This document shows, piece after piece, positions 45,430 through 54,887 of a stretch of DNA of 64,000 nucleotides. Source of the DNA: Reichenbachiella faecimaris (GTDB taxonomy: Bacteria; Bacteroidota; Bacteroidia; Cytophagales; Cyclobacteriaceae); NCBI RefSeq assembly GCF_900176375.1, contig NZ_FWYF01000002.1, positions 594,161-658,160 of the forward strand. Reading direction: 5' to 3'. Position 1 is the first letter of the stretch. Each line of letters begins with the position of its first letter. The translations under genes and the position numbers were made by a program. The notes beneath the pieces are model-generated. The model had not been told where the DNA came from, did no database searches, and worked only from the letters and a program-made list of their open reading frames with translations.

Positions 45430-46098
45430 ATGAAATACTTTACCAAATCCTTTAGTGCTTTTTTTGAAGACCTGGCCAATAACAATCAGAAAGAATGGTT
45501 TCACGCCAACAAAAAGAGGTACGAAGCAGATGTCAAAAAACCATTTGAAAACTTCCTGTCAGATCTCATTACTGCTATTCAAATAGAAGATCCGACATTG
45601 GCTGTCTCCCCCAAAGACTGTGTGCTTAGAATCAATCGTGATTTGAGGTTTTCCACAGACAAAACACCTTATAATCTCCACTATTCAGCTGTGGTCTCAA
45701 GGGCAGGTAGAAAAGATAAAAGCGTACCAGGTCTATTCTTAAGGTTCTCTCCAGAAGAAGTGGGTATCATGGGTGGAGCGTATGTGCTGGACAAGGGCCA
45801 ACTTCATGGACTCAGAATGAACCTCAGCAAAAATCCAGATTCTTTACAGGCTTTGATTCAGGAAAAGAATTTTAAAACCAAGTTTGGAACAATCCTGGGT
45901 GAAGAAAGCAAAAGAATGCCCACAGAATTTCAAGGTGCTTCTGAACATAACCCCATGCTTCTCAAGAAGCAGTTCTACTTTATGTCCAAACGAGAGCCAG
46001 ATTTGATCACTTCTGACCATCTGCTCACAGAACTGATGACCTACTGGCATGCCGCTCGACCACTCAATGAATATCTCACTTCAATTATTCACAACTGA
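45430..46098 (+). CDS. DUF2461 (TIGR02453) protein
   Basis: The 222-residue cytoplasmic protein has the family pattern: FFEDLANNNQKEWFHANKKRYE at the start, then RINRDLRFSTDKTPYNLH and GGAYVLDKGQL. Function of the family is unknown, though it is widespread and single-domain. It overlaps the next gene by one base (TGATG), so the two are translated together. No nearby gene identifies the role. Confidence 0.88.
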   Translation: MKYFTKSFSAFFEDLANNNQKEWFHANKKRYEADVKKPFENFLSDLITAIQIEDPTLAVSPKDCVLRINRDLRFSTDKTPYNLHYSAVVSRAGRKDKSVPGLFLRFSPEEVGIMGGAYVLDKGQLHGLRMNLSKNPDSLQALIQEKNFKTKFGTILGEESKRMPTEFQGASEHNPMLLKKQFYFMSKREPDLITSDHLLTELMTYWHAARPLNEYLTSIIHN

Positions 46099-46454
46099 TG
46101 GCATACGATCAACACCTTGCTGACAGAATTGCCCAGGAACTTCAAGCGCAAGGTATCAATGCAGAAGCCAAAAGGCTGATGGGTGGGCTTTGTTTCGTTT
46201 TGAACGAAAAAATGTGTGTGGGCACGAGTATAGATAAGGCCAGCAACAAGCCAAAGCTCATAGCTCGAATTGGTGCTCGCGCTGTTGACACAGCTCTGGC
46301 AGATAAAAATTGCCTCCCATTTCAGCCCGCTGGAAGAGTCATGAGGGATTTTATTTCTGTTTTAGACGAAGGAATTGATTCAGATGAAGGTCTATCTCAT
46401 TGGATCAGATTATCCGTTGATTTTAATCATAAACTTGACGAGAAAAAGACTTAA
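46098..46454 (+). CDS. TfoX/Sxy N-terminal domain protein
   Basis: The 118-residue protein consists of one TfoX-N-like domain (AEAKRLMGGLCFVLNEKMCVGTS, then KLIARIG and PAGRVMRDFISV). Full-length TfoX/Sxy regulates natural competence in gammaproteobacteria, but isolated N-terminal domains in other phyla have no proven role. Its start overlaps the stop of the DUF2461 gene. The same two-gene order occurs in other Bacteroidota as I recall, but I cannot check this. Confidence 0.85.
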   Translation: MAYDQHLADRIAQELQAQGINAEAKRLMGGLCFVLNEKMCVGTSIDKASNKPKLIARIGARAVDTALADKNCLPFQPAGRVMRDFISVLDEGIDSDEGLSHWIRLSVDFNHKLDEKKT

Positions 46455-46559
46455 TTAAATCTTCATTTCACTATTGACAAATTGAAAGTTTTATTCTTTT
46501 CTTTGGCGAAAATTTCTGACACATTTTATATATTGAACTACCACGTCAGCAGAGAAAAG

Positions 46560-46892
46560 ATGGACAATCAAAATAAACTAAGAGTCACTCAAGAATATGA
46601 GAAGCTCAGTGATGAATTAAAAGAGCAAATTAAGCTAGTATATCCAGAAGGATACAGCCAGCACATTTTCAGTTTCACCAACAAGGATGGCGGAAAGACC
46701 AGTGCCTTGCGTTTCGAGACAGACGAAAAGGTCTACCTCATTCGCATGTCTATTTCTGAAGCTGAAAGCCTGATTGCAGAAGATGACGATTATGATGAGG
46801 ATGGCAATCTTAGGGATGACGTTAGGGACGACTACGAAGACAAGCACTCAGATGCGGATTATTTGTCTGACAACGACAATTATGATGGGTAG
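46560..46892 (+). CDS. Small acidic hypothetical protein
   Basis: ATG 46560 gives 110 residues; an in-frame TTG at 46482 would add a poorly coding extension. The first ~75 residues form a compact alpha/beta domain (QIKLVYPEGYSQHIFSFTNK). The tail is extremely acidic (DDDYDEDGNLRDDVRDDYE), resembling Bacteroidota proteins of unknown role with Asp-rich ends. No known family. It may bind cations or a basic partner; this is speculation. Confidence 0.6.
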   Translation: MDNQNKLRVTQEYEKLSDELKEQIKLVYPEGYSQHIFSFTNKDGGKTSALRFETDEKVYLIRMSISEAESLIAEDDDYDEDGNLRDDVRDDYEDKHSDADYLSDNDNYDG

Positions 46893-47006
46893 TCACGACT
46901 GACCAGACCCTACATCAGCTACCTCTCTGCGGTAAATATTCTTCAGAAAAAAGTGATTAAAGTGAATTAATATTTAATTTATACTAGATATTAAGACCAC
47001 ATCACT

Positions 47007-47966
47007 GTGCCATCTAAAAAGGAGCTAAAAGCCAAATACACTGATCAACAAGAGACCTATGAGCAGGCTTGTTTGACTGGCAAAGAATTGCTGAGGCAAG
47101 CCCTGCACGACGAGGGTATAGAGCTCCTTCATGTTAGCCATCGTGTCAAATCATTTGAGTCATTTTACGAGAAAATTTCTCGAAAAAAATACTCTAACCC
47201 CTATGCGGATACAGAGGACATTTGCGGACTCAGGGTCATCTGCTTTTACATTAATGATTTGCCTCGTGTAGGGGATATTGTTGGGCAGACCTTTCAAATA
47301 CAGGACAGTATTGATAAGATACTGGATGCAGAGACTGATCGCTTTGGTTATAGATCCAATCACTATATCGTGACTTTGCCTAAAAGGCCAGAGTACAACG
47401 AGCTTAGTGATCTGAAAATTGAAGTACAAACCCGAACGGCACTGATGCATACCTGGGCACACATACAGGGCAAATTAGAATACAAGAAAGCAGAGCACAC
47501 CCCTCGAATATTTAGGCGTAAACTTTTTCAGCTCAGCGCACTTCTTGAGTTGGCAGACGAACAATTTCAGTCCTTGAAACTCGAAAAAAATCTATTCAGA
47601 GCAGCATTGACCAATTCCTCGGCAGAGTTTACTCCTACCACAGAATTGAACATAGACACTTTTATGGCCTTTATGGAACTCTACTTCCCCAATCGCCGAG
47701 AAAGCTATCGTTATTCTAAGCTACTTATGATTGAGTTGATCAATTGTCAGCTCAATTTTTCGCATTTGATATCAGGTTATGATCTGCTCAAAGAGCATTT
47801 GAAAAGCATAGAAAAAGACGCATCTCGTAATTTTTCCAGAGAAGAAATGATGAAGATTATTTTGTCGATCACTAATGATGTTTTTTATGAATCATTTAAA
47901 AGTGATGAATTACTTGCAAAAAATTCAACTACCATCCAGGTCTGGAAAACAAAATTAGAGCTGTAA
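47007..47966 (+). CDS. Small alarmone (p)ppGpp synthetase
   Basis: The 319-residue protein starts at GTG 47007; no ATG lies in position. The RelA/SpoT nucleotidyltransferase domain (~40-200) shows DTEDICGLRVICFY, the YRSNHYIV motif (Tyr/His) and EVQTRTALMHTWAHIQGKLEYK with the catalytic Glu/Gln/Arg pattern. No HD hydrolase domain precedes it, so it can only make (p)ppGpp, not degrade it. The ~110-residue C-terminal extension after the synthetase core is longer than in RelP/RelQ proteins. It is convergent with the lipoprotein operon and 2 bp from its end. Confidence 0.87.
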   Translation: MPSKKELKAKYTDQQETYEQACLTGKELLRQALHDEGIELLHVSHRVKSFESFYEKISRKKYSNPYADTEDICGLRVICFYINDLPRVGDIVGQTFQIQDSIDKILDAETDRFGYRSNHYIVTLPKRPEYNELSDLKIEVQTRTALMHTWAHIQGKLEYKKAEHTPRIFRRKLFQLSALLELADEQFQSLKLEKNLFRAALTNSSAEFTPTTELNIDTFMAFMELYFPNRRESYRYSKLLMIELINCQLNFSHLISGYDLLKEHLKSIEKDASRNFSREEMMKIILSITNDVFYESFKSDELLAKNSTTIQVWKTKLEL

Positions 47967-47967
47967 G

Positions 47968-48690
47968 CTAGTTGGCACAGTTGATTTCAAACTGATAGTA
48001 CAAGTTAGAATCATACATATTCCCCTCACTTATCACTTTATTTCCTTCTTTTATCGCCGAGCCAAAGAAATTATTCTGACCGAAATCCAGCCTTTGGATA
48101 TAACCAAAAACCTCCTGGCGAGAAGGGTCATAAATAGCAACTAAATATTGATCCAAAATAAATCGATCTTCAAATAAGTCTAGAACGCTTTGATCTGGAT
48201 TCGAAAAAGCAACAATTAATTCATAATGATCCAGGTCAGTGTCTATGCCGAGCTGAGGATAATCAAGGCGAAGCTGACGATAGGAGTTACAATAGGTATA
48301 TTCAAAGTTTATGAGGTAGGCCGATTGAGTGTCCAGATTTGTTAATTCAAAAAAACCAGACCCCTGATTTACATTCACCTCTACCTTCACTTGACTGCTT
48401 TCTTCAGAAGTAAATTGTGTGCCTCCCATATCAGAATATTCCGTATTCGACATATCAGCGTATTCCCTGTTGGGAGAAATCGTTACTATCTGTCCATTTG
48501 GCAGCGCGCCTACAAAATGGATTTGTCCGGCAAGTAGGGTCAGGTCTTCCTTAGAAGTAATGCTGGTAGAGTTAGACTGCGGAATGTGTATGTTGTTACT
48601 TTCACAGCTAACCAGTACAAGGCCTAAAACAAGAATTAGAGATCCTATTTTCACTAGTCTAAAAAGCATACCCCAATCTGATTTGAGCAT
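47968..48690 (-). CDS. Hypothetical lipoprotein, third gene of surface operon
   Basis: The 240-residue product has a lipoprotein signal (LVLGLVLVSC); the start is 48690, or 48669 if the MLFRLVKIG methionine is used. The signal is preceded by an unusual extension of ~7-14 residues. The rest is a beta-rich domain with a NYGQNNF-like end, of unknown family. It overlaps the end of the barrel gene upstream, so the three genes 50711-47968 form one operon. Only 1 bp separates it from the convergent synthetase stop. Confidence 0.6.
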   Translation of the reverse strand: MLKSDWGMLFRLVKIGSLILVLGLVLVSCESNNIHIPQSNSTSITSKEDLTLLAGQIHFVGALPNGQIVTISPNREYADMSNTEYSDMGGTQFTSEESSQVKVEVNVNQGSGFFELTNLDTQSAYLINFEYTYCNSYRQLRLDYPQLGIDTDLDHYELIVAFSNPDQSVLDLFEDRFILDQYLVAIYDPSRQEVFGYIQRLDFGQNNFFGSAIKEGNKVISEGNMYDSNLYYQFEINCAN

Positions 48691-49363
48691 TTACATTAGG
48701 TCCTAAATCGAACGCACCTCCACGCTTTTCCGGCTCAGGCTCTGTAAAACCAGATCGATCGCTTTTTACCTTTACATCCAACAGCTTGGTATAGCTAAAC
48801 CCATAGCCAAATTCAGTACCCAGATATAGTTTTTTAGCAACATAAAAATCGAAACCGGCAACAAAATTAAGTCCAAAGCGGATAAACCCATTTTCATTTA
48901 CCCGTTTGGTAAACTCCACGTCATCTCCATCTTGGAATTCTGATTTGTCAGAAGACGACTGAAAGGCCAAGTCGAACTCAGTGCCAAAATATGGAGAAAG
49001 CCTGTCTGTGCCTTTGAGGTGACGTTCAAAACCTGGTCTAACGTTGATAGAAAAAGTACTAAACTTATCTTTCAGTTCCTTCAGGGATGCGTTGGTGTTT
49101 TTTTGTTGAGTAATTTGAGTGTCAGAGTCTAGCCCTGCAAACACGTTTAACCTAAAGGCCTTATATGGCGAGGAAAACCAACGTGCTCGAATGCCATTTA
49201 AACTAATGGGGTTGCTGCCGAATGGTGCAAACTGGACTTCGAGAGTAGTCTCATCAAAATCAACCTTATACTCTTGTGCAGAGAATTGAACAACTTTAGT
49301 AGAATCTTGAGCGTGCAAGACAAAAGAGAGCATCAAAAATGCTGGAAGTAATAGTTTTGACAT
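48659..49363 (-). CDS. Outer-membrane beta-barrel protein
   Basis: ATG 49363 (MSKLLLPAFLMLSFVLHAQ) gives a clean signal peptide; the open frame upstream overlaps the preceding gene. The 234-residue mature-type sequence alternates barrel strands and ends with an aromatic residue (IRLGYAF), the classic outer-membrane assembly signal. It resembles small OmpA/Ail-type barrels of Bacteroidota (eight strands). It is the middle gene of a three-gene operon between two lipoproteins, overlapping the downstream gene. Confidence 0.78.
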   Translation of the reverse strand: MSKLLLPAFLMLSFVLHAQDSTKVVQFSAQEYKVDFDETTLEVQFAPFGSNPISLNGIRARWFSSPYKAFRLNVFAGLDSDTQITQQKNTNASLKELKDKFSTFSINVRPGFERHLKGTDRLSPYFGTEFDLAFQSSSDKSEFQDGDDVEFTKRVNENGFIRFGLNFVAGFDFYVAKKLYLGTEFGYGFSYTKLLDVKVKSDRSGFTEPEPEKRGGAFDLGPNVNAQIRLGYAF

Positions 49364-49370
49364 AATTTTT

Positions 49371-50711
49371 TTAGTCGTTGTAATAATAAAATTTGTTTGA
49401 CGAGCTTGAATAGTAGACTGGCTTTCCATTAAAAATGGTCAGACGGCCATAATAGTACGAGCCTGATTCTTCTAGGTCTAGTGGTTTAAACTCAAAATTA
49501 CCGCCATCATATTCATAATAATGATCTTGATTGTATTCTGGCAAGAGATAGATTTTTCCACTGTCTTTGATCAACGTTCCAGAGGAAGCCAAGCCAAAAG
49601 AAGAAGTTTGAGAATCTGTATTTAGATTGAGAACAGATGCTTCATAGTTGCTATAATCATTTGTGACAAGGATCAGATGGTTTCCTTCGACCATGGCATA
49701 CGCCTCATCAACATTTGCATATCCATTCCAGGCATCACTGCTAAAAGTGTGCACATTATTGGAGCTTAGATTGATCTCAATGATATAATGGTTTTTGGTA
49801 ATAACGTAGCCAATGTTTGCTGACGAAGTGATAGCTAAGACTCCAGTGTAAGATTCTCCAGTCAAACTTGCCAAATCTGAGATCAACACATTCCAGGTAT
49901 TTCCCTTATCCGGACTTTCATATACTGACTGACTATACTCTGATATATACAAATATTTTCCATTGGCCAGTATGGTTATTTGGCCATCTCCATAAGATGG
50001 GACATATATATTGGACCAGTTTCGACCATTGTTTTCCGAGAGATACAAAGATGATCCACTGTTAAATATCATTTCCCCATTTTCAAAATGCCATACATCA
50101 TTATACTCATCTAACTGTGTTGATGTATTAATCTCATTCCAACTGTTGGTGGTAATATCATCTGTGACAAATAAGTCAGAATATGTATAGACGAATAACT
50201 CATCTTCATGAGTAAATATTTTTTCGATACTGCTGTAGCCGAAATCAAACTCATAGCAGGCCTCTACCCAACCCGCAGTGGGCTCGCTCGTGTTAATTGT
50301 TATCTCAAATATGGTGACATCTACGCAACCGTCTTTAGAGATATTGCAAACATTGTCTTTTATGGTTAAAGTTTGCGTTTCATCCTGGCAGCCCAGTTTC
50401 CAGCGAAAAACGATCCAATCCTCTTCTCCTGGTTCTGAATCGTATACTTCAGTAACACGACCTCCTTCATCTGATAACTCAAAACTAATTTGGGCATACT
50501 GTGGTTTGCCTTCAAAATCAGTCACACTAATTTTGAAGCTATTTGCGAGATATTGACCCCGTGCCCCTTCTTGGTCAAAACCATCTTCAATAGTATATAT
50601 TTTATCTCCAACTGCTACAGAATTAGGATTCTCGTCTTGCGAGCCCTCATCTTCCTTGCACGAAAGAAGAAGAAAAAATATGGATAGAATGGTAAGCGTA
50701 CGATACATCAT
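49371..50711 (-). CDS. Lipoprotein with BNR/sialidase-like propeller repeats
   Basis: The 446-residue protein has a lipoprotein signal (TILSIFFLLLSC, Cys18). Residues ~40-150 form an Ig-like or beta-sandwich domain. Residues ~165-446 show BNR-type Asp-box repeats (SENNGRNWSNIYV, SPDKGNTWNVL) as in VPS10/sialidase propellers, but no sialidase catalytic motif. It is probably a surface lipoprotein working with the barrel 8 bp downstream. It heads the operon, whose promoter must lie in the 235-bp gap to the divergent retropepsin-like gene. Confidence 0.75.
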   Translation of the reverse strand: MMYRTLTILSIFFLLLSCKEDEGSQDENPNSVAVGDKIYTIEDGFDQEGARGQYLANSFKISVTDFEGKPQYAQISFELSDEGGRVTEVYDSEPGEEDWIVFRWKLGCQDETQTLTIKDNVCNISKDGCVDVTIFEITINTSEPTAGWVEACYEFDFGYSSIEKIFTHEDELFVYTYSDLFVTDDITTNSWNEINTSTQLDEYNDVWHFENGEMIFNSGSSLYLSENNGRNWSNIYVPSYGDGQITILANGKYLYISEYSQSVYESPDKGNTWNVLISDLASLTGESYTGVLAITSSANIGYVITKNHYIIEINLSSNNVHTFSSDAWNGYANVDEAYAMVEGNHLILVTNDYSNYEASVLNLNTDSQTSSFGLASSGTLIKDSGKIYLLPEYNQDHYYEYDGGNFEFKPLDLEESGSYYYGRLTIFNGKPVYYSSSSNKFYYYND

Positions 50712-50946
50712 TTCATTTAATTAATAACGCGCAAGATATATAGATTTAAGATTGATCTGTATAACTACGAGCTAGCTTTCTCTGTTCGAAATCATCATTT
50801 TCAAATGAAAGATCATTGGCATATATGATATGGCGTAAATTCAATAACTCAACAAGCATGGATGATTTTATAGCTAGATAAGAAAGCCCAGTAAGGGAAT
50901 CTTAAAGAGAATTGTTATCTTTTTGCTTTGATCAGCTACGAGAAAA

Positions 50947-52197
50947 ATGAAAAATAAAAGAATCTTACAGCTCTTTCAGTTAGTCGCACTGATTAGTATT
51001 CTGTCCTCTTACAGCCAAAGACTCCATGCTCAATTCGGATTCTCACTCCCTGAAGGAGAGAAAAGTATAGATATACCGTTTCAAAATTTTAATAATCTGA
51101 TCGTTCTTGAGGTCACGCTCAAAAACAAAGTCGCGGTCAACCTCATCCTGGATACCAGTATAGAACATACCATACTTACAGAAAAGGCCATAGGAGATTT
51201 TTTGAACTTTCGCTATGCACGAAAAATGAAACTAGGTCAAAATGGAGACCAAGTCTATTATGGTCACGTAGCAGTAGATGCAAAGATGTCTTTGTCCGAC
51301 AGTGTGTCTACAGGAGACGTTTCTTCTATGCTAGTACTAGAAACAGATTATCTCAATCTGGCTGGCTTAGCTGGCTCCAAAGTACATGGCCTCATTGGCT
51401 ATGACATCTTCAAGAGTTTTGTGGTGGAAGTAGATCATACTAAAAATGTGCTAACCCTTTACAAGCCCGAATCATTCAGCCCGCCAAAAAGCCATCTGGA
51501 GCTCCCCATGGATATCATTGATAGAAAACCATATATCAGCACAGAAATTGTTTTCGAAAGCTGGGAAAGTAGAAAAATGAAATTCATTTTGAAAAGTGGC
51601 GCTAGCCATGCTGTCTTCTTTGAAGATGATTCTATTGAATACTTTTTGCCTTATCGAAATCTTGAAGTACCAATCGGACAATCGTTTGGTGGAGAGCTGC
51701 TTGGTCATATTGGTCGATTGCGCAGCTTGAATATTGATGAGTTTGCTTTGCAAGATCCACTAGCCACATTTTCTAAACCCGAACATATAGACCAAAGCGG
51801 AAGCACAAAAAAAGCAGGAGATGGCTCAATGGGTCAAGGCATATTGAGTCGATTTAGTGTGATATATGATTTCCACCGCGCCAAGATATATCTCCGAAAG
51901 AATAACAGCTTTGATAATTTGTTTGAGTACGATATGAGTGGGATCAGCATTGCAGTAAGCCACAGTCAAGATTATTCTTTTTCTATCAAATCCCTTAGAA
52001 AGGAATCCCCAGCCCAAAAATCTGGTTTGCAAGTAGGGGACATTATCGAATCCATAAATGGCGATCCGCTCACCATAGATAACTATGGAGAATTCTTGAA
52101 TCTTTTTCTAACCCGTGAAGGGAAAAAAGTAACGTTTGTTGTCAAGCGAGGGTCGGAAATAACAGAATGTAGCTATCGGCTGACACGGTTTATTTAA
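50947..52197 (+). CDS. Retropepsin-like / PDZ protein lacking second catalytic Asp
   Basis: The 416-residue exported protein (signal ending near RLHAQ) has an aspartyl-protease-like pair of lobes. The first keeps a DTS motif (ILDTSIEHTILTE, D69), close to the canonical DTG. The matching second motif reads LKSGASHAVFF with Lys216 where Asp is expected. A PDZ domain closes the protein (~330-410, SLRKESPAQKSGLQVGDIIESINGDP). Bacteroidota contain many such retropepsin-PDZ proteins, usually with two DTG motifs. It may be inactive, function as a dimer, or bind rather than cut peptides. Confidence 0.8.
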   Translation: MKNKRILQLFQLVALISILSSYSQRLHAQFGFSLPEGEKSIDIPFQNFNNLIVLEVTLKNKVAVNLILDTSIEHTILTEKAIGDFLNFRYARKMKLGQNGDQVYYGHVAVDAKMSLSDSVSTGDVSSMLVLETDYLNLAGLAGSKVHGLIGYDIFKSFVVEVDHTKNVLTLYKPESFSPPKSHLELPMDIIDRKPYISTEIVFESWESRKMKFILKSGASHAVFFEDDSIEYFLPYRNLEVPIGQSFGGELLGHIGRLRSLNIDEFALQDPLATFSKPEHIDQSGSTKKAGDGSMGQGILSRFSVIYDFHRAKIYLRKNNSFDNLFEYDMSGISIAVSHSQDYSFSIKSLRKESPAQKSGLQVGDIIESINGDPLTIDNYGEFLNLFLTREGKKVTFVVKRGSEITECSYRLTRFI

Positions 52198-52334
52198 AGT
52201 GTGAACACCTTTCGTTCAGTACTGGACAATTTTCGGGGGAAACCCGCCCATAACAAAATTGTAAAATGCTGATTATCTAGTGTTTACCTAGTTCGGCACA
52301 CCATTTGTCAAAATCATCTCAAGATTATACGACT

Positions 52335-54725
52335 ATGCTTAAAAATTATATCACAGTTGCCATACGCAATATCCAGAATAGTCCCGTCTATTCCACAATC
52401 AATGTCATTGGTCTTACCATCGGAATCGTAAGTAGCCTATTGCTATATCTTTATATTGATTTTGAAAGAAGTTATGACAGCTTTCATTCCAATAGAGCAA
52501 ATATCTACCGCGTATCAACCAAAGCCAACGTGCAGGATACTGAATTCCACATTCCGCAAGCACCCTCATTGATTGGATCTACCTTAAAAAATGAATTCGG
52601 CGCAGTGGAGAACTTTGTCAGAGTAACTGGAGAAGACGAAATACTAATCGCTGTTGGGGAGGACTATTTCTATGAAAAAAATATCCTGAAAGCAGACTCT
52701 TCCTTTTTTGATGTCTTCGACTTCGAATTGCTTGAGGGAGATAGATCCACCTGCCTCAGCGAACCCAATACACTCGTCGTGTCAAAAACGCTCGCAGAAA
52801 AGTGGTTTCCAAATACATCTGCCATGGGTAAGTCGGTAAAGACTGATGGGGAAGACACCAAAATCATCACTGGGATAATGGCTGATCCCAAGATCAATTC
52901 GAGCATTCGTGCACATGGCTTGCTATCTTATGGAACCAATACACCTGGGCAAGACTCCTGGGGCAATTTGAATGATCAAATTTTTGTGGTGCTCCCAGCT
53001 GGGACTAAACCCACCACCATCCTGCCAGTCCTAACACAAATTTATGAGAAATACATGGCGCCAATTTTTGATCAATTCAGCGCTTCTGCTGAATTTTCAC
53101 TTCAGCCCCTGGAAGAAATCCACCTCTATTCCAATTTTGATATGGACTTAGAGTCTGAAGGTGACATCAGTTATTTATATATTTTTAGCGCAATAGGGTT
53201 TTTCATGCTTCTGATTGCTTGCATAAATTATATGAATATGGCTACAGCAAGATCCGTTTCAAGATCCAAAGAAGTAGGTATTCGAAAGGCCATGGGTTCA
53301 TACAAATCCCAACTCATGGGTCAGTTTATCACCGAATCAGTAGTCATCGCATTCATAGCCCTGATCATCAGCCTTATCCTGACGTTCTTTTTGATTCCAT
53401 ATTTTAATGAACTAACAAGCCTAGATATTGACCAAAACTTTATCAGCAATCCAAAAATGCTAATCGTTTTGGTAGCGATCATTCTATTTGTTGGGCTCGT
53501 TGGTGGCAGTTATCCTGCCTTTTATCTATCCAGATTCAAAGCCGCAGAGGTACTCAAAGGAAAGTCGCAAAAGAGCAGGGGAAATGAGTCTCTTCGAAAA
53601 GCATTGGTAGTCGCCCAATTTGCCATTTCATTAGGTATGGTGGCAAGTACCTGGATTGTTTTTGATCAGCTGTCGTATCTACGAAATAAAGAATTGGGAT
53701 TCAACCAAGAGCAGGTGGTAATGGTGACGCTAGAAGGCCAACAAATAAAAAATAAATTAAAAGTTCTCTCTTCAAAACTATTACAAAACCCTAATGTGGA
53801 ATCAGTAGGTTCCGGCTTTGGCGTGCCAGGAAGTAACTCCATGAGCATGAGTGGAATTAAAGTGGAATCAGCAAATGGTACCATGATCGAGAAAATCTTT
53901 CAAAACATTACAGCCGACAACCAGTTCTTCCCGACCTTTGAGATTCCCATCATTGAAGGAAGAAATTTTTTGCCTGAAGTAGGAAATGATACAGCAGCAT
54001 CAGTCATTGTCAATGAAGAAATGGTAAAAGAAATGGGGTGGGACAATCCTATTGGAAAAAAGTTTCATCGATTTTTAAACGATGATCTGGACATTCAAGA
54101 GTTTACTGTGGTAGGTGTAGTGAGAAATTTTCATTTGATTTCTTTACAAGAACCAATAGCCCCACTGTTGATCTACAATGGTATTAATAACGGCCAGATG
54201 ATTGTAAGGCTAAAGGCAGAAAACATTGCCAACACCATGTCTGAAGTGGAACAGGTCTTTAAGTCTGTCGTGACTAACCGCCCCTTTGAGTATGCTTTTG
54301 TCAATCAGGGATTTCAAAAACAGTACGAGGCAGATGAAAAGAGAGGAGACATTTTTGCTATCTTTTCTATTCTCACGATCGCAATCGCTTGTTTGGGCTT
54401 GTTTGGACTGGCCTCTTACACTGCGGAAGCCAGAAGAAAGGAAATTGGAATTCGAAAAGTCGTAGGAGCCAATGTATTGACCATTATTATCATGATGTCT
54501 AAGGATTTTCTCAAGCTGATTATCATTTCCATGTCAGTCGCTTTTCCAATATCCTATTACTTCATGGATCAATGGCTTCAGAACTTCGCTTACTCAATGG
54601 AATTGAGTTGGACCAGCTTTGCGCTGTCTGCGTTATTTACGTTAGTGATTGCATTTGTTACGGTCCTCTATCACTCACTCAAATCTGCCATTGCCAATCC
54701 ATCTACAGCCATTCGAGACAACTGA
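52335..54725 (+). CDS. ABC transporter permease, MacB/FtsX type (two FtsX domains)
   Basis: ATG 52335 (MLKNYITVAIRN) is the usual start in this family; an in-frame TTG at 52305 is less likely. The 796-residue inner-membrane protein has two copies of [MacB periplasmic domain + FtsX three-helix domain]: TM ~20-40, then FtsX with RSKEVGIRKAMGS (~310-325), and a second with RRKEIGIRKVVGAN (~708-720). It is a large macrolide-exporter-like permease of the Bacteroidota type. No ATPase gene is adjacent, so its partner must lie elsewhere. A 36-bp palindrome follows. Confidence 0.9.
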   Translation: MLKNYITVAIRNIQNSPVYSTINVIGLTIGIVSSLLLYLYIDFERSYDSFHSNRANIYRVSTKANVQDTEFHIPQAPSLIGSTLKNEFGAVENFVRVTGEDEILIAVGEDYFYEKNILKADSSFFDVFDFELLEGDRSTCLSEPNTLVVSKTLAEKWFPNTSAMGKSVKTDGEDTKIITGIMADPKINSSIRAHGLLSYGTNTPGQDSWGNLNDQIFVVLPAGTKPTTILPVLTQIYEKYMAPIFDQFSASAEFSLQPLEEIHLYSNFDMDLESEGDISYLYIFSAIGFFMLLIACINYMNMATARSVSRSKEVGIRKAMGSYKSQLMGQFITESVVIAFIALIISLILTFFLIPYFNELTSLDIDQNFISNPKMLIVLVAIILFVGLVGGSYPAFYLSRFKAAEVLKGKSQKSRGNESLRKALVVAQFAISLGMVASTWIVFDQLSYLRNKELGFNQEQVVMVTLEGQQIKNKLKVLSSKLLQNPNVESVGSGFGVPGSNSMSMSGIKVESANGTMIEKIFQNITADNQFFPTFEIPIIEGRNFLPEVGNDTAASVIVNEEMVKEMGWDNPIGKKFHRFLNDDLDIQEFTVVGVVRNFHLISLQEPIAPLLIYNGINNGQMIVRLKAENIANTMSEVEQVFKSVVTNRPFEYAFVNQGFQKQYEADEKRGDIFAIFSILTIAIACLGLFGLASYTAEARRKEIGIRKVVGANVLTIIIMMSKDFLKLIIISMSVAFPISYYFMDQWLQNFAYSMELSWTSFALSALFTLVIAFVTVLYHSLKSAIANPSTAIRDN

Positions 54726-54735
54726 AGAACAACTA

Positions 54736-54771
54736 CACATAAAGAAGTAGGCATGCCTACTTCTTTATGTG
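54736..54771. terminator. 36-bp perfect palindrome terminator
   Basis: The sequence reads identically on both strands (CACATAAAGAAGTAGGCATG...GTG). It begins 10 nt after the permease stop and has a T-rich right arm (CTTCTTTATG). It forms a strong hairpin with a tight loop and probably ends the permease transcript; it could work on both strands. Confidence 0.75.
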
Positions 54772-54887
54772 ATCAATTCGCATCTTCTGCAGGCGAGTTA
54801 TTCCCCAAAGTGTTAATTATTAACATCAATCAAAAATGCGGTTTAATTATTTGATTATTGTAGTTAAATTGTTGGAAATTTGTTCGC

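Noticed and set aside
47007-47966. Bifunctional RelA/SpoT
   Set aside because: There is no HD hydrolase, TGS or ACT domain, and the protein is only 319 residues long.
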